Positions 1 through 30,429 of a stretch of 64,000 nucleotides of DNA are shown one piece after another. A model generated the notes under the pieces. It searched no databases and was not told the DNA's origin. It saw nothing but the letters and a program-made list of their open reading frames with translations. The first letter of the stretch is position 1. The number at the start of each line of letters is the position of its first letter. Origin of the DNA: Ecdyonurus torrentis (lineage: Eukaryota > Arthropoda > Insecta > Ephemeroptera > Heptageniidae); contig OX439129.1 in the NCBI GenBank assembly GCA_949318235.1, positions 27,858,039 to 27,922,038 on the forward strand, written 5' to 3'. A program made the translations under genes and the position numbers.

Positions 1-583
1 TTATGCGAAAATCTTTAATTAAATAGGTACAAGAAAGGGGGGATGTAAAATTGCAAGCTCAAGGCTGCTAATTAAAGAATTTTTACTGTTGTGATAGGAA
101 TGTGACCAAACTCACCTATAAACGCATTATGTAATTAATAAGGAAAGGTAAAAACCATTTCGAGTGAGTGGTCGTATGAACGGACACAGGCAAGATGTAA
201 AAAATCAATACATAAGTAAGCCTGTGTCTGATCATGCCAAGCTACATGAAATTACAGAATTTGATTCATGCTTCCAACTAAAAACAATTCGAAGCACTAG
301 GTCACACAATTATTCTGTCACCTGTAGATGGGAACTATCATATCAACAACTATTACATATTAGAAAACTAGACCACCCCTGCTGGGTCTAAATATTAGAT
401 AGTACAAAATAGCATAACCAAACTTTGTGACACAATTTCAAAAAGTGCTGTTGATTTTTTTACAAATTTATTTGTACCAAGTTAATGTATTGCAAAACAA
501 TTAAAATATTTGGATTCCTCATTAAATTACCTTTCTTTTAGTACATCATATTACTATATACTGTAGCTGCATTTTTCAGCTTT
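1..583. other. Unassigned AT-rich sequence
   Basis: No exon, repeat family or structured element recognised; the longest open frame (about 75 codons) shows no protein features. Confidence 0.6.
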
Positions 584-899
584 TAAAGGCATAGAACACT
601 TTGTACAAAAAACATGTCTAGTATCCTAACATACCTAAATATCAACGTTGATTTGTCCGGAGTCATTGATTTCTAATTTATTTTACTTTCACAAAATGTC
701 AGCTGCATGTTTATGACGTCACAGCTTGCCTGTTTCTGTGCGCGTGGACTAGTAAGCTGTGACGTCATAAACATATGCATCTGACATTTTGTAAATTGAA
801 AATAAATTAGAAATCAATGACTCCGGTTAAATTAACGTTGATATTTAGGTATGTTAGGATACTAGACATGTTTTTTGTTCAATATGTTCTATTTCTTTA
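584..899. mobile_element. Foldback MITE, family A (copy 1)
   Basis: Near-perfect head-to-head palindrome of about 316 bp. Ends TAAAGGCATAGAACAC and, inverted, TGTTCTATTTCTTTA; the centre holds GTGACGTCATAAAC-type inverted motifs. A second copy is at 16813-17129 and a one-arm fragment at 10850-10897. No coding capacity. Confidence 0.8.
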
Positions 900-1309
900 A
901 ATCAAGTGATAACATTAAACACCATTTTTCTTGTATTTAACAAATGAGCAGTTCGGCCTGTCGGCGAGGGTAATTATAACAACATTTTTAATAACATTTT
1001 CACCAAAAAAAAAAATATTATAAACCGTCCAGATTCTGGAAAATAAACACTTTATGTTAAGAAATCCCTGTTTTTTTTTGTTTTTTTTTCATGACGTGGC
1101 CTAGTTTTTAAATTATTAGCTTTTGAAATTACTTCTTTTTCCCATTATGTTCAGCCAGATGTGCAGATGTGGTCGATTTCTATTACAATTTTGAGAGCAA
1201 CAAAGTTAATAAGCCTAATATAAAAAAAACTATGTAGTATTTTCATAAAAATAATACAAATAATTATATTATTTCTAATCTAAATATTATTTTGCTTTTA
1301 GTTACTTTT

Positions 1310-1344
<35 letters not shown>

Positions 1345-1567
1345 ATAGATCCTTTCCCAAAAGTCGCTTTTTAGAAAAGTAAACAAACTTTTACCCCTAA
1401 ATAATAATAATTGAATAATATTGTGTTAAAAAATGCTAATTTTAAACCCTATTTATATGCCGCACAGCCGAGATTTGAATAAGACGTTACTATAACTTGT
1501 AAGTTCACTTGTTATAGTACCCTGTCATTTCCATAAAATATAAAATCGACTTTTTAACCCTTATTTA
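900..1567. other. Unassigned AT-rich sequence with A/T homopolymers
   Basis: Contains T-runs near 1071-1089 and 1311-1339. Nothing coding or structured recognised. Confidence 0.5.
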
Positions 1568-1921
1568 AGGGGGACGTGACCGTAGGTGACCGACTGATAT
1601 CTCGCAAACTAGGACGGTTGTGAATAATAATAATTACACAAAGTGAAGCAGAAATGTTATACTTAAAAATTTAGTTATGTCAAACATGTTAAAACACGAT
1701 CAAATATTTAAGCTATTGTTATTACCAGAGTCCCCTCCACCTAAAGGTGGAGGGGACTGTTATTACACTTTTAAGATAACATGTAAATGTGGAAATTTAA
1801 ATTTGAGCGGGAAATTTTAGTCAAATTAGAAATTTTTTTTAGTAATAAAAATATTAATTTTTTTTTTTTTTTTTTGGTATAACAAAATATATCTTAAATT
1901 TACTTGATTTTATTTGAAAAT

Positions 1922-1924
<3 letters not shown>
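1568..1924 (+). repeat. Direct repeat unit 1
   Basis: Shares ordered blocks with 2527-2820: GACTGATATCTCGCAAACTA, AAAACACGATCAAATATTTA and AGATAACATGTAAATG. A diverged tandem duplication about 960 bp apart. This copy carries the 34-bp insertion at 1726-1759; the other does not. Confidence 0.75.
1726..1759. mobile_element. 34-bp inverted-repeat insertion with 7-bp target duplication
   Basis: CAGAGTCCCCTCCACC and its inverted copy ending in CTG are separated by only a few bases and flanked on both sides by TTATTAC (1719-1725 and 1760-1766). The partner repeat at about 2665 lacks it. It behaves like an extremely small terminal-inverted-repeat element. Confidence 0.6.

Positions 1925-2007
<83 letters not shown>
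1924..2007 (+). repeat. (CT)n microsatellite
   Basis: About 84 bp of uninterrupted CT. Confidence 0.95.
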
Positions 2008-2009
<2 letters not shown>

Positions 2010-2526
2010 TACAATTTTTAATGTTGACTTCACCTGATACTTTGCAATTTTCTTTCAGCTCTGTTAATGAAAGTTCAAATTCAATAAATTTCGGACGGAA
2101 TAGTCCATTAGATATTTCCATTTGAAAAGTAGATTTTCCGCTCATATTCACTCAATATCTAACTTGAATCATACTGGGATATATTTTAAAAAAAAATCTG
2201 TCTCCAAGGAATCTGACTGGAATTTCAATGGATTTGCTGCGTAATAGACATGTAACTATAATTAATTGAATAAATTATACAAGATGTCATGAAATAAATG
2301 CTACTTGAGCTGAGTGAATGTATGAGTTCATCAACTTGCTTACGTCATTTCTGTGTCAATTACTATATTATATTACATGGATCTTGCTTGATCCGCCTAT
2401 AATTCAGTCATCACTCTTTACATAATGTATTGTCGTTTTGGATAAACACCTTACCGATAACAAGCTTACCAAATTGTACCTTTTGTTTTATGTGTCTGAT
2501 TATTGTGTATAATGCGTGAAAATTAA

Positions 2527-2820
2527 GGCGGTAGGTGACTGACTGATATCTCGCAAACTATATACTGTCGCGAATTATGAATATAAAGACAAAGTAAAGA
2601 AGAAATGGTACTTAAAAATTAGTTTCGTCAAACGTGTGAAAACACGATCAAATATTTAAGTTATTCCACTTTAAAGATAACATGTAAATGAGGAAATTCA
2701 AATTTAAGCAGCAAATTTTAGTCGAATTAGAAACTTTTTTAAAATTAAAAATATTATTAAAACTTTATTTGGAACAAAAAAATATTTTTTAATTTACTCG
2801 ATTTGATTTGAAAATTATAG
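2527..2820 (+). repeat. Direct repeat unit 2
   Basis: The diverged partner of 1568-1924, lacking the small hairpin insertion. The sequence between the two units (2008-2526) has no recognised feature. Confidence 0.75.
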
Positions 2821-3154
2821 TGTTTGTTTTGTTAGAAATAAAAAAATGTACAAAAAATTATTTGAAAATACAGTTCTTCTTTCAACGATTTCCGGTCCAA
2901 GTCAGTCACGTTAATTGTAAAAGAATAAACGTTTTCGCATAATGAAAATTCATATAATTATTGGGAGACAGTAAGATTTTTTTTTTTTTTTTTCATATAG
3001 ATTCGGTGAAAGTATAATACACAATAAAAGAGCATCAGATAACGATTTTAAAGTATATGCTATAAGAAAATTTTTACCAGAATGAGCTTTGTCAATTGTT
3101 CTTTTATTATAAATTATAATCACAGTTATTATGATTGGTCCTGTACCATATATA

Positions 3155-3160
<6 letters not shown>

Positions 3161-3242
<82 letters not shown>
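3161..3242 (+). repeat. (GT)n microsatellite
   Basis: About 80 bp of GT with one TATA interruption. Confidence 0.95.
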
Positions 3243-3747
3243 TTATTACAGTATATTATAATATTAATATATAGCGTAGTTGTACGTTTACACCTTAATA
3301 AAGAATTCTTGTTCCGTGAAAAACAAACGTTTGAAAGTTAATACAATAATTTTGTCCCGCGAAAAGACAATGTCCACGTATATATAAAGATTTACATTTT
3401 TTTTTTATTGCCTTCACGGAACCAATTTAAATTCTGTTTAAATATGTATTGAGCTAAAATAATGATAATTAACGGCGAAATCAGGCTGCAAACCTCACAA
3501 TTTAACCCAACTGTTATTACAATTTGAAATTTATACAACACAAAATTTCATAATGTTAATATTATGTTTGTTTTTTCTCTCTCTATTACAGTTAATTATA
3601 ATTTAAAAAAAGTAAATTAAAATTGGTAATCTTTAGTTTTCAATAAATGGTTTAATACTTATCTTTTAAAACATTATTCTTAAACAACCCTGTCTTCACG
3701 AACGTACAAAATAACTACGTAACTGGTGCCCAATACAAAATTTGCGT
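3243..3747. other. Unassigned AT-rich sequence
   Basis: No gene, repeat family or fold recognised. Confidence 0.5.
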
Positions 3748-3954
3748 ATGGTGATTGCACTAGTTATCGGCATGCTTGACGCAATTATCGGCAGGTGTTT
3801 GTTGCTTTTTTATAATACGTTCTACTTATTTGAGAGTTTTGAAATTTTAACACAGCAATGATTGCTTAAGAATATTTTTTGTGCTAAAATTTTAAAGTCC
3901 TAAAATTAGTAGAAGGTATTCAAAAAAACTGCCGATAACTAGTACAAGTACCAT
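3748..3954. mobile_element. MITE with terminal inverted repeats
   Basis: ATGGTGATTGCACTAGTTAT at the left pairs with GATAACTAGTACAAGTACCA at the right. About 207 bp, non-coding. Confidence 0.6.
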
Positions 3955-4080
3955 ACATTACTTACTTACTTACTTAGCTTCCAAGTACGTCCGAAGTTAA
4001 AGTAACCGTCCAGACCATCCAACATGCCTTTTTAATTTATTAACACAAAGAGGGATTTTCAAAAATACAAGTATTACATC

Positions 4081-5372
4081 CAGGGCCGGCTTGGCATAAG
4101 GCCTTAGTCCGGGATCCCGGACCGGGCCTTTGCTTTTGCGGGCCTTTTATTTTGGGGGAAAAAAAAGAGAAAGAGAGAAAAAAAAAAAAAAGAAAAAAAA
4201 AAAAAAAAAAAGAAAAAAGAAAAAGAAAGAAAAGAAAAGGAAAAGAAAATGAAGTGTAAAAGTTGATGTGAAAAAATTCGCACATTTTTTATTAATTTTT
4301 TTATTTTACTTTTGTTTTAAAAAAAAAGAAAGATCATCGTTGTTTCCTGAAATTGTCACTTTTAATTATAATGTATTTTTTAAACCTGTCGTATTTTTGT
4401 TTCTTCCCTTTACTTCTTGTATATTATTATAATTTTGAAAGCTTTTCAATTTAATATTAATTTTTTCTTTTAAACGATTTAAGCCCCACGCGCGCTGAAT
4501 TCAATGGCTCACATCAGCATTATTCCTCCTTTTTTTTTTTTTATAATATGTGTACAATATTGTAGCTGCAATTTAAACCAGTTCGAGCTCCCACCCGGGC
4601 CAAAATCTTAGGGTACCCTTCAAAAAAAAATTTAAAAAAATAGACCTGGGTTATTATGAGCTTTCAGCTCAAGAACGAGCCAGCCCCAGTTCAACCCATC
4701 GTGCAAATTTCTTTAGAATTTTATAGCTTTTTTTTTTTTTTTATTATTATACATTTTCTTTTAATTTATAATTTACGACTTTTGACTTTAATAACAATCA
4801 TTATTTTTGTATACAATGAAAAGCGGGCTTTTTTTGCTATAGGTTCGAGAGCTCATTTTTGAATATCTGCTCAAACATCAAGTTTTAACAAGTTGTAGCT
4901 CATTTTTCGGATTTAAGATTTCAAGCATAACTCGGTCTTAAAGTCAACCATTCTAAAAAAAATCAAACTTTTCATAGCTCTAATTATATAAACTTACATA
5001 TATTATACGTTCTTGCTTTTTTTTTTTTTTTCACTTTTTTATTTGCATTTTTTTATCTTAATAATTTCTAACATAAACACATAAAAGTATTTCTTTAATG
5101 AAGAAGTATCTTTTTCTTCTATTATTTATCCATTTTTGTTCTCTAAATATTTAAAGCTTGCTAAGGAATAATTTTTAATTTAATTTCTCTGGAAGAGTGA
5201 AAAAATAAAAATTTAGTTCAGAATTAGCCAAAAATCGACGTGCCACGCCCCCTTTTAAAAAATTTCGCCTGCGGCGCAAACTGGGGGGCTGACGCCCCCC
5301 AGACCCCCCGTTGGGATGCGGGCCTTTTCTTTTTTCTCCCGGACCGGGCTTTTAGCTCCCAAGCCGGCCCTG
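4081..5372. mobile_element. GC-tipped transposon, CAGGGCCGGCTTGG ends
   Basis: Terminal inverted repeats CAGGGCCGGCTTGG / CCAAGCCGGCCCTG flanked by ACATC on both sides (4076-4080, 5373-5377). Subterminal CCCGGACCGGGC, and a GC-rich block GACGCCCCCCAGACCCCCC near the right end. The interior is A- and T-rich with no transposase. Related GC-rich fragments occur near 39060-39100, 51236-51370 and 54895-54965. A hAT/PIF-like non-autonomous element is likely; the superfamily is unproven. Confidence 0.75.
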
Positions 5373-5427
5373 ACATCTGTCATCACATTAGATGATCATC
5401 TACTGTGATCCGTCATGAAGTCAGATA

Positions 5428-5590
5428 TGTTCAAAATTTATGCATTTTGCCTACTTTACATCTTTTTCGCGCTCTCTTGCGGGATTATATTTAAGTAATA
5501 GTAAAAAGTGAACATAATTATGCTTTTTGGGTGTCCCATATTGTGTTTAAAGGGCATGTTGTTAGGTCTGGACGGACGGTCACTTAAAGT
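5428..5590 (+). mobile_element. Decayed family B element
   Basis: Retains the order GCATTTTGCCTACTTTACAT, CGCTCTCTTGCGGG, TCCCATATTGTGTTTA and AGGGCATGTTGTT seen in the family B copies (for example 7820-8153). Confidence 0.5.
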
Positions 5591-5599
5591 GTTGTTTTA

Positions 5600-6389
5600 T
5601 AGTATTATTATTATTTATTTATTTTTTCATAAAATGTCATTGATAATGATAATACAATCATATACACTAATTTTTTGTTATATAATATAATATTTTTTTT
5701 TTATACACGTACGCGATACAGTACATAATAAATGATTTAAAATTAAGTTTTTTATAAGAAGCGTTTCAATTGATAAAAATATCATAAACACTTTTTTTTA
5801 AACAATAATTATTTTATATTATTATTTTTTTCTAATATACACGATATATAATAAATAAATTAAAATTCAGTCCACTTTAAATAGCATTTTAAATATATGC
5901 TTTTTAATTGTGATTTAAAAGTATAAATGGAGGGAGAACTTACTATTATTAAAGGAAGTTGGTTGTTGGTTCCACATTTTACCTTTCAGTCATACACAAA
6001 ATGAATTTGAAATTTAAATACATTTTATATAGTAACATTTAGGAACTTTAATAATAGTGTTATCAGTTATCATATCATTTCTAGTATTTCCAGTTTTTGC
6101 ATCACATGCTTTAATTACAAATTTATTTAGGTACTCACAACCCATACCATTACAATTTTATATATTTGAAATTAATATTTGCAATTCTTTAATTTTTAAT
6201 AAATTTATTTTAATATAATATTTTGTGGGAAGAGTGTGTCAACCACGCTAAAATAATGTGTGATGGCTAGAGTAAGGTCAAATCAAGAAGACTACTTTTC
6301 TGGTTATATTGTATGGTTAACGTTTAACGTTATACTTATAATAACCACTTTTAAAGTAAGACACCATAAAAATAATGTTATTGAATTTT
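5600..6389. other. Unassigned AT-rich sequence
   Basis: No exon or repeat family recognised. Confidence 0.5.
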
Positions 6390-6660
6390 CTTTTTCTACA
6401 CAACGTCCCACGAGTTGCTACAGCAACACAGCAGTAACGCCAACTCTTCTCACTGCCCCCGCGTTTTCATAGCCCCAGTTATTTAACAGGCTGCAAGTCT
6501 CGAAGCACGCTCAGTCGGAGTTGCAGAGGTATAGAGGATATATCTGAGGTCAAAAGTTGTGGCGAGTGCGCAAGTCAAAGAGCACAAGAGGGATTTAGGA
6601 GGAGCATATTGTTATAGCGAGCGGTAACGCACCTCGATTCGAAAAATATTCCTCCAATTT
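6390..6660. promoter_or_regulatory. GC-elevated block upstream of the Ajuba-like first exon
   Basis: Clearly less AT-rich than the surrounding 5 kb and without repeat signatures. It lies 0.6-0.8 kb upstream of the candidate first exon, so a promoter or 5' UTR is possible. No specific factor site is claimed. Confidence 0.25.
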
Positions 6661-7199
6661 CAATCGAATTTGTAAGATTTAAAACAAATCAATTTATTTT
6701 GTATATAAAATACATATATACATTATATATATATATGTATAATACATATAATAATAAATACGTATATGTATAATACATATATAATATGTACCGTACATAT
6801 ATATACATTTGGTGTGTGTGTATATATATAAAATTTATTACATATTTATAAAATGTAGAAGACTATATTATCCAAAATTCATTACATACTCCAAGTATCG
6901 CTAGTTTTTTTTTATTATCCTAAATAACTAGTTTGTTTTCCTGGTGCAAAGAAAAAAAAAAAAAAAGAAAAAGAAAGAAAGAAAGGAGGGGGAAAGGACG
7001 ATAGTGACAAAATATTGATGAGGGGAAAAGTATTATAATATGTACATATAATAAAGTAAATGCCAATGTGATGTTGCGCTACTCGTGCTTTTGATAGAAA
7101 TCAATATTCGTTATAGAAGACCCTTCTTTTGATACTAACAATAATCCATTAATAATCATTTTTCTTTTCGAAAGCGAAGAATTATTATTAATAATTCTG
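6661..7199. other. AT-rich sequence with TA/GTATA tracts and a purine run
   Basis: Short TA/ATAC repeats (6700-6860) and an A/G-rich run (6950-7000); nothing coding seen. Confidence 0.5.
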
Positions 7200-7278
7200 G
7201 AAGTTTAACGCTGAAGAATAAATCGCACTGGCGGGGTTAGGGGTAATAGCATTTTCGGCAACATCGCTCAGTGATACC

Positions 7279-25235
<17,957 letters not shown>

Positions 25236-25990
25236 AATAATCTTTGGAGTGGTTAACACCAATACAAGAAGAACAAAATGATGAAGAATTTTCAATGGCA
25301 GAGATGATACAGAACATAATTGTTGTTGGTTGTGTAAAAGAACAAATATAAAATTAAGTTGAATTTTACTACGGCCATTCCTCACAAAAATTACATGTTT
25401 AAACATTATAAGTCCTTGTAACGTATAGAGAAATACTTGTAACTTCCTTGTTCTAATGAACAAAATTGTAATTAATGCATATTTATAAAGTTAGATGTAG
25501 AGTTATTATTACTTGTTAGCATATATTAAATGGAAAAATGTAAGTTCTATTGTCAGTACAATATTTGTTCATTTTAATTGGTGGTGATGGTCAAATTTTT
25601 TGCTAATATTTTGGAATAAGTAATTATTGGGGTAAGCATGTGTGTAATTTGTTTTTATTAGGAAAACAATTCATATGACACCACTTTTGCAAGTTTTTGT
25701 TAACTGCATTTAGCTGCAGTATATTACAAAGCTTTGCTTCATATACTTGTGTGCTTATTAAATGCTATATTTCAAATATATAAACATGATAAACTGATGC
25801 TTTCCTTTCCTGAAGTGATGCTTCATCTTTTGTACATGCAGATGCAAGTTTTTAACTGAACAATTAAAAGAATCATCAATGATTCCATTAAGAATGTATT
25901 ATTCCTCTCACATATTTATAATGCTATAAATCTGACCTCTTAATAGAACAACATAAATTCTGTTTCTTGCTTTTGAAATTATATATATAT

Positions 25991-26834
25991 CGTCGCCCCA
26001 GAATAGTATTGTGATATGTGACATTTTTAAAAAAATTGAGTTAGGCGTGCCAAAATACTTTTGCACATGTTCTTTATATATTTCTGAAAAAAAAATTGAA
26101 AAAAGTTGACTCCATCTAATTTAATTTTAACTTAATGTTAGTTAATTTAAGGTGCCAATTTTTTTTTCAGTTCATAATTTATCCCAAAATCACTTCACTA
26201 GAGGACATGTTTTTTGAACTCCCCTATGCATGGGATGAATTTTAGCAAAAAAAAATTTCCCAAAAATTTTCAAAAAATTTTCAAACTTTTTTCAAAAACT
26301 TCGAAAAAAAATTTTTTTGGCGGGAAAAATCATCATTTTTTCACCTATCTAGAAATTCTTCCCATGCATTGAAGAGTTCAAAAAACAATATCTCCTGAGA
26401 CGTTATTTTTTATTTTTTCTAAAGGAAATTTGTTTTGGGAGAAAGGGGGTGGGGCAAAAGGGGGTGGTACAGGAATTCTGAATTTGCGAAAAACAGTCAT
26501 AAGTTAGGTCCTTGAAAAAGTTCATATGGTTATATGCATTGAAATACAAATATTTGAATTAATTGGCACATTTCACAATACTATTCTAGAAACTTTTAAA
26601 CTTTCAGTGATTTTTTGTTGTAAGTGCATATTTCAACCCCCACTTTGGGCGTAAAGGGATTATTATTTTACTTTCAGTTTTTGGGACAGAGTCAGAAATG
26701 ACAAACTTTAGGTGCCCCTAAAAAAATACTACTCTAAAATAAATACATTAGACGTTATCAAAATTTTGACTTTGAAGTCGATTTTCTCAGTTCTAACATT
26801 GTGGCTTATTTCACAATACTATTCTGGGGCGACG
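25991..26834. mobile_element. Inverted-repeat element, CGTCGCCCCAGAATAG ends
   Basis: CGTCGCCCCAGAATAGTATT at the left and its inverse at the right, flanked by TATAT/ATATA. An internal AATACTATTCTAGAAAC repeats part of the end. About 844 bp, non-coding. It follows the Ajuba-like gene. Confidence 0.75.
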
Positions 26835-26852
26835 ATATATTCAATATATATT

Positions 26853-26889
<37 letters not shown>

Positions 26890-27046
26890 AAGAAATTTTC
26901 TCGGTGAAATAGAATTATTGTCTTACCTTCTGTGAAGACACTGGGCTTTACACTCGCTGCTATCACTATTTTAAATAACAATGAAAAATAATAGTCACTT
27001 TGTACATAATTATAAAAACACTCAATTCACAGTCTTTTTAAAAATT

Positions 27047-27133
27047 ACATAGCTATGTTATTTACACACAATGTTTAACGTTTTCGGAGACTATATATAA
27101 AAAATGATACATACTGTCTGTCTCCTTCCTCAG
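27047..27133 (-). ncRNA. Hammerhead-like core in the Penelope terminus
   Basis: Minus strand: CTGAGGA, then a 6-bp stem II (GGAGAC / GTCTCC) with a long loop, then GAAA and a stem III formed by ACGTTA / TAACAT with one mismatch. Penelope-like elements are known to carry hammerhead motifs (Cervera and De la Pena). Cleavage not tested. Confidence 0.5.
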
Positions 27134-27142
27134 AACTGAAAA

Positions 27143-28267
27143 CTAAACTCTCACTCTCTGCCGTGCTGACCTCCTGAGGGGAGGAGAGGGCGTACGCGCC
27201 TCGTCAGGTGCAAGCGAAACGTTGACTTTATTTTTAGTACGATTACATGGTACTTTCTTATCAAATGGTTTCAAAAGGGGGATCCAAATGCGTGGCAATT
27301 CAAAACTTGGTTGACTGATAATTGTTTCATTTTTCCTTCTTGCCATTTCTATTGCTTCTAAAATTTTTCTCTTTTTATAATGGCTTTCTCTACCTATAAT
27401 TTTAGCTTCTTCCCATTGAATTTTGTGATTATTATCCAGAGCATGGTCCACAAGTTTTGAATATCCTGTATCTCTTTTTTCTGTATTTTGCTTGTGCTCT
27501 TTTACCCTAATATCTAAAGGGCGACCAGTTTCACCGATGTATTCCATTTCACAATCACAGGGCATTGAGTATACAACATTTTTATTCATACTTTTTTTCA
27601 TGTCTGGTTTAGTACGTACTAATTTTGATTTTATAGTTTCTCTTGACGAACACACAAATCTTAAATTTACTTCTCTGCCAACTCTTTGTAATTTTTCACT
27701 TAGTCCTTGAACATAAGGGATGCAAATTGTACCAGCTGGTTTTTCTTTTTCTATTTTTGTGTGTTCTTTATTTTTATTTCTCTGTAACTTTTTAATAAAT
27801 TGTGGTGGATAGTCATTTTCTGTTAATATATTTGCAACGAAACTTTCTTCATCTTTCAATAACTGGTTGCCAACGCAGTGACTTTTTGCTCTGTGTAATA
27901 ATGTAGCTGCGATACCAGATTTCGTTGCATATGGGTGGTTTGAATTGTAATTAAGATAGCGACCACTATCAGTAGCTTTTCTATAGACTGAGGTAATTAA
28001 TTTATTATTTAACCTTTTTACTTTGACGTCTAAAAATGGAAGTTCCCCCTCCTTCTCATACTCAATTGTAAATTTAATTGTTTCTGCTTGATTATTCATA
28101 TGATCTAAAAATGATTCTATTGGAGCTTCATTTTGCGGCCATATTATAAATGTATCATCTACATATCTTTTGTATATTATTGGTTTTGGAGTGAAATTTT
28201 CCATCGCCTTACTTTCAAGTTGTTCTAAATTAATGTCACTTAAAGCTGGTGATAATGGGCACCCCAT
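27143..28267 (-). CDS. Penelope-like RT/GIY-YIG endonuclease polyprotein (C-terminal part)
   Basis: 374 codons. Starts in the RT palm: MGCPLSPALSDINLEQLESK, then KRYVDDTFIIWP with the YVDD catalytic motif at residues 35-38 and the RT thumb. A linker leads to a GIY-YIG nuclease domain (about residues 230-300): NVVYSMPC, EYIGETGRPLDIRVKEHKQN, conserved Arg and a later Glu (KILEAIE). The order RT then GIY-YIG is diagnostic of Penelope-like elements. The N-terminal RT fingers are missing, so the copy is not autonomous, but the frame is intact. Confidence 0.92.
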   Translation of the reverse strand: MGCPLSPALSDINLEQLESKAMENFTPKPIIYKRYVDDTFIIWPQNEAPIESFLDHMNNQAETIKFTIEYEKEGELPFLDVKVKRLNNKLITSVYRKATDSGRYLNYNSNHPYATKSGIAATLLHRAKSHCVGNQLLKDEESFVANILTENDYPPQFIKKLQRNKNKEHTKIEKEKPAGTICIPYVQGLSEKLQRVGREVNLRFVCSSRETIKSKLVRTKPDMKKSMNKNVVYSMPCDCEMEYIGETGRPLDIRVKEHKQNTEKRDTGYSKLVDHALDNNHKIQWEEAKIIGRESHYKKRKILEAIEMARRKNETIISQPSFELPRIWIPLLKPFDKKVPCNRTKNKVNVSLAPDEARTPSPPLRRSARQRVRV

Positions 28268-28473
28268 TGCTAAGCCATTTTTTTGTTTTTTAAAAAGACT
28301 GTGAATTGAGTGTTTTTATAATTATGTACAAAGTGACTATTATTTTTCATTGTTATTTAAAATAGTGATAGCAGCGAGTGTAAAGCCCAGTGTCTTCACA
28401 GAAGGTAAGACAATAATTCTATTTCACCGAGAAAATTTCTTATCATCATGCAACCTCGCTCGAAATTCAACAT

Positions 28474-28628
<155 letters not shown>

Positions 28629-28630
28629 AT

Positions 28631-28941
28631 CAGGGTTCGCAAAAAGCCGGTTTTTATTAGTTTTATCCTAGCCGGTGGTTTTAGCCAGTTTAAACCGGCT
28701 TTTACTGGTTTAAACCGGCTAAAACTTTATTTTTTTTTTGTACCTTTTTCCTTAAAATGAAGTTAAAAGGGGAAAAATCAGTATAATAGATTCTATGACT
28801 TTAGACGATTTTAGGGACACATTATATACATATACTTACTTTAGAGTTTATTAAAACTTAATTATTTTTAATAAAAAAAATAAGATAAATTAATTAAATA
28901 TTAAATCCATTCATTATAAATAATAGCCTATATATAAAAAG

Positions 28942-28985
<44 letters not shown>

Positions 28986-28992
28986 TGAAAAT

Positions 28993-29061
<69 letters not shown>

Positions 29062-29265
29062 TATAAAAAAAAAATTAAAAACTATAATTTTGCATTTATT
29101 TTATGAGAAAATCATTACTCACAATCATTTATTAGGTTACATATGATATTTTGAGCATAATATAAACACTTATTTTAAAAGTGGTTTAAACCGGCTAAAA
29201 CAATAAAAACCGGGCCGGTTTAAACCAAGTTTAAATTGCCGTGTGGCTAAAACTTGCGAACCCTG
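28631..29265. mobile_element. hAT-like MITE with TTTAAACCGGCT repeats
   Basis: Ends CAGGGTTCGCAAAAAGCC / inverse ...CGAACCCTG, with near-matching 8-bp flanks (ATATGTAT / ATATATAT). Subterminal regions repeat TTTAAACCGGCTAAAA. The interior is mostly (TA)n. Confidence 0.75.
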
Positions 29266-29391
29266 ATATATATTCACATAAAAACGGTTATTCTGGAAAA
29301 TAATACATCAGAAAAGAACACTTTCTAGCTATTGGACAGATATTGCAGTTTGTTATATTTAAATTAATTTAAATTTTGTTCAATTTTACTA

Positions 29392-29723
29392 CATTGAGGA
29401 AGTCTACACAAAGTTAACCCCTATGTTTGAATACGTCATTAGAAAGATAAAAAGTAGTAGATAAACTTAGCGTAGGCAATTACCGGGAAAATTGTCGTTT
29501 TATTCAATAAAAGAAGAAATAAAAATAATTCAATTCTCAACCCTTTGCCGACTGTGATGTCATTTGTTTACATCTGATTTTCAATTGTCTTCTGGATTTC
29601 AAACGATCTCATTGTTGAAAGGCGGCTGTTGGCTATTAAATTTTTGAATTTGTAGCAGTGGCATGAAATCCAGAAGACAATGGACCACTTGCAATAAAAT
29701 GTTTTTAATTGTTGCAATAAGTA

Positions 29724-29767
<44 letters not shown>

Positions 29768-30424
29768 TGCCATATTGTGTTATCGTGCTATACACCAATC
29801 CCAGTCCCAGTCAAGACATTGTCTTATCAACAGGTAAGGACTTTCCAAATTAATGGAAAAGCACACACGGGCCAGCCACGGCCTAAGTACACAGCCCGGC
29901 ATTTGCCATGACAGCCTTGAGAAACCGTGGAAACGTCTAGGCAGGCTGGTCGGTGCAATCACATCAATCATGCACCTCCCGAATACTGTGCGTCGTCATA
30001 GAAAGCATGTAAACATGCATCGTGCAACGAGTTGTGCTCTCACACTTCACGTACGCACCCAGCAGTGGCTCGAATCTATACTCGGTGAGGAGTACAGAGT
30101 TGCGAGTCAGCTGCCTTCACCAATTGGCCATACCAGCCATACCAGTGAAAACGATTTTTCCATAAGAAATGCACTAAGCCCATTAAGAATATTTTAAAAT
30201 ATTTTAAAGTTCGTTCATTGCAAGTGGTCCATTGAAAATCGAATGTAAACAAATGACGTCACAGTCGGCAAAGGGTTGGGAATTGAAATGTTTTATTTCT
30301 TCTTTTATTGAATAAAACGTTAATTTTCCAAGTAATTGCCTATGCTAAGTTTATCTACTACTTTTTCTCTTTAAAATGACGTATTCAAACATAGGGGTTA
30401 ACTTCGTGTAGACTTCCTCAATGA
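29392..30424. mobile_element. Foldback element carrying a GC-richer cargo segment
   Basis: Arms 29392-29585 and 30235-30424 are inverted (TTAACCCCTATGTTTGAATA; CAACCCTTTGCCGACTGTGA). Inner inverted motifs TCCAGAAGACAATGGACCAC / GTGGTCCATTG. The 29790-30190 core differs in composition; a 114-codon frame there (29853-30197) is unrecognised. Confidence 0.75.
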
Positions 30425-30429
30425 CAATT

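Noticed and set aside
29853..30197. Real 114-aa gene
   Set aside because: Lies wholly inside a foldback element, no recognised domain; retained only as a cargo question.
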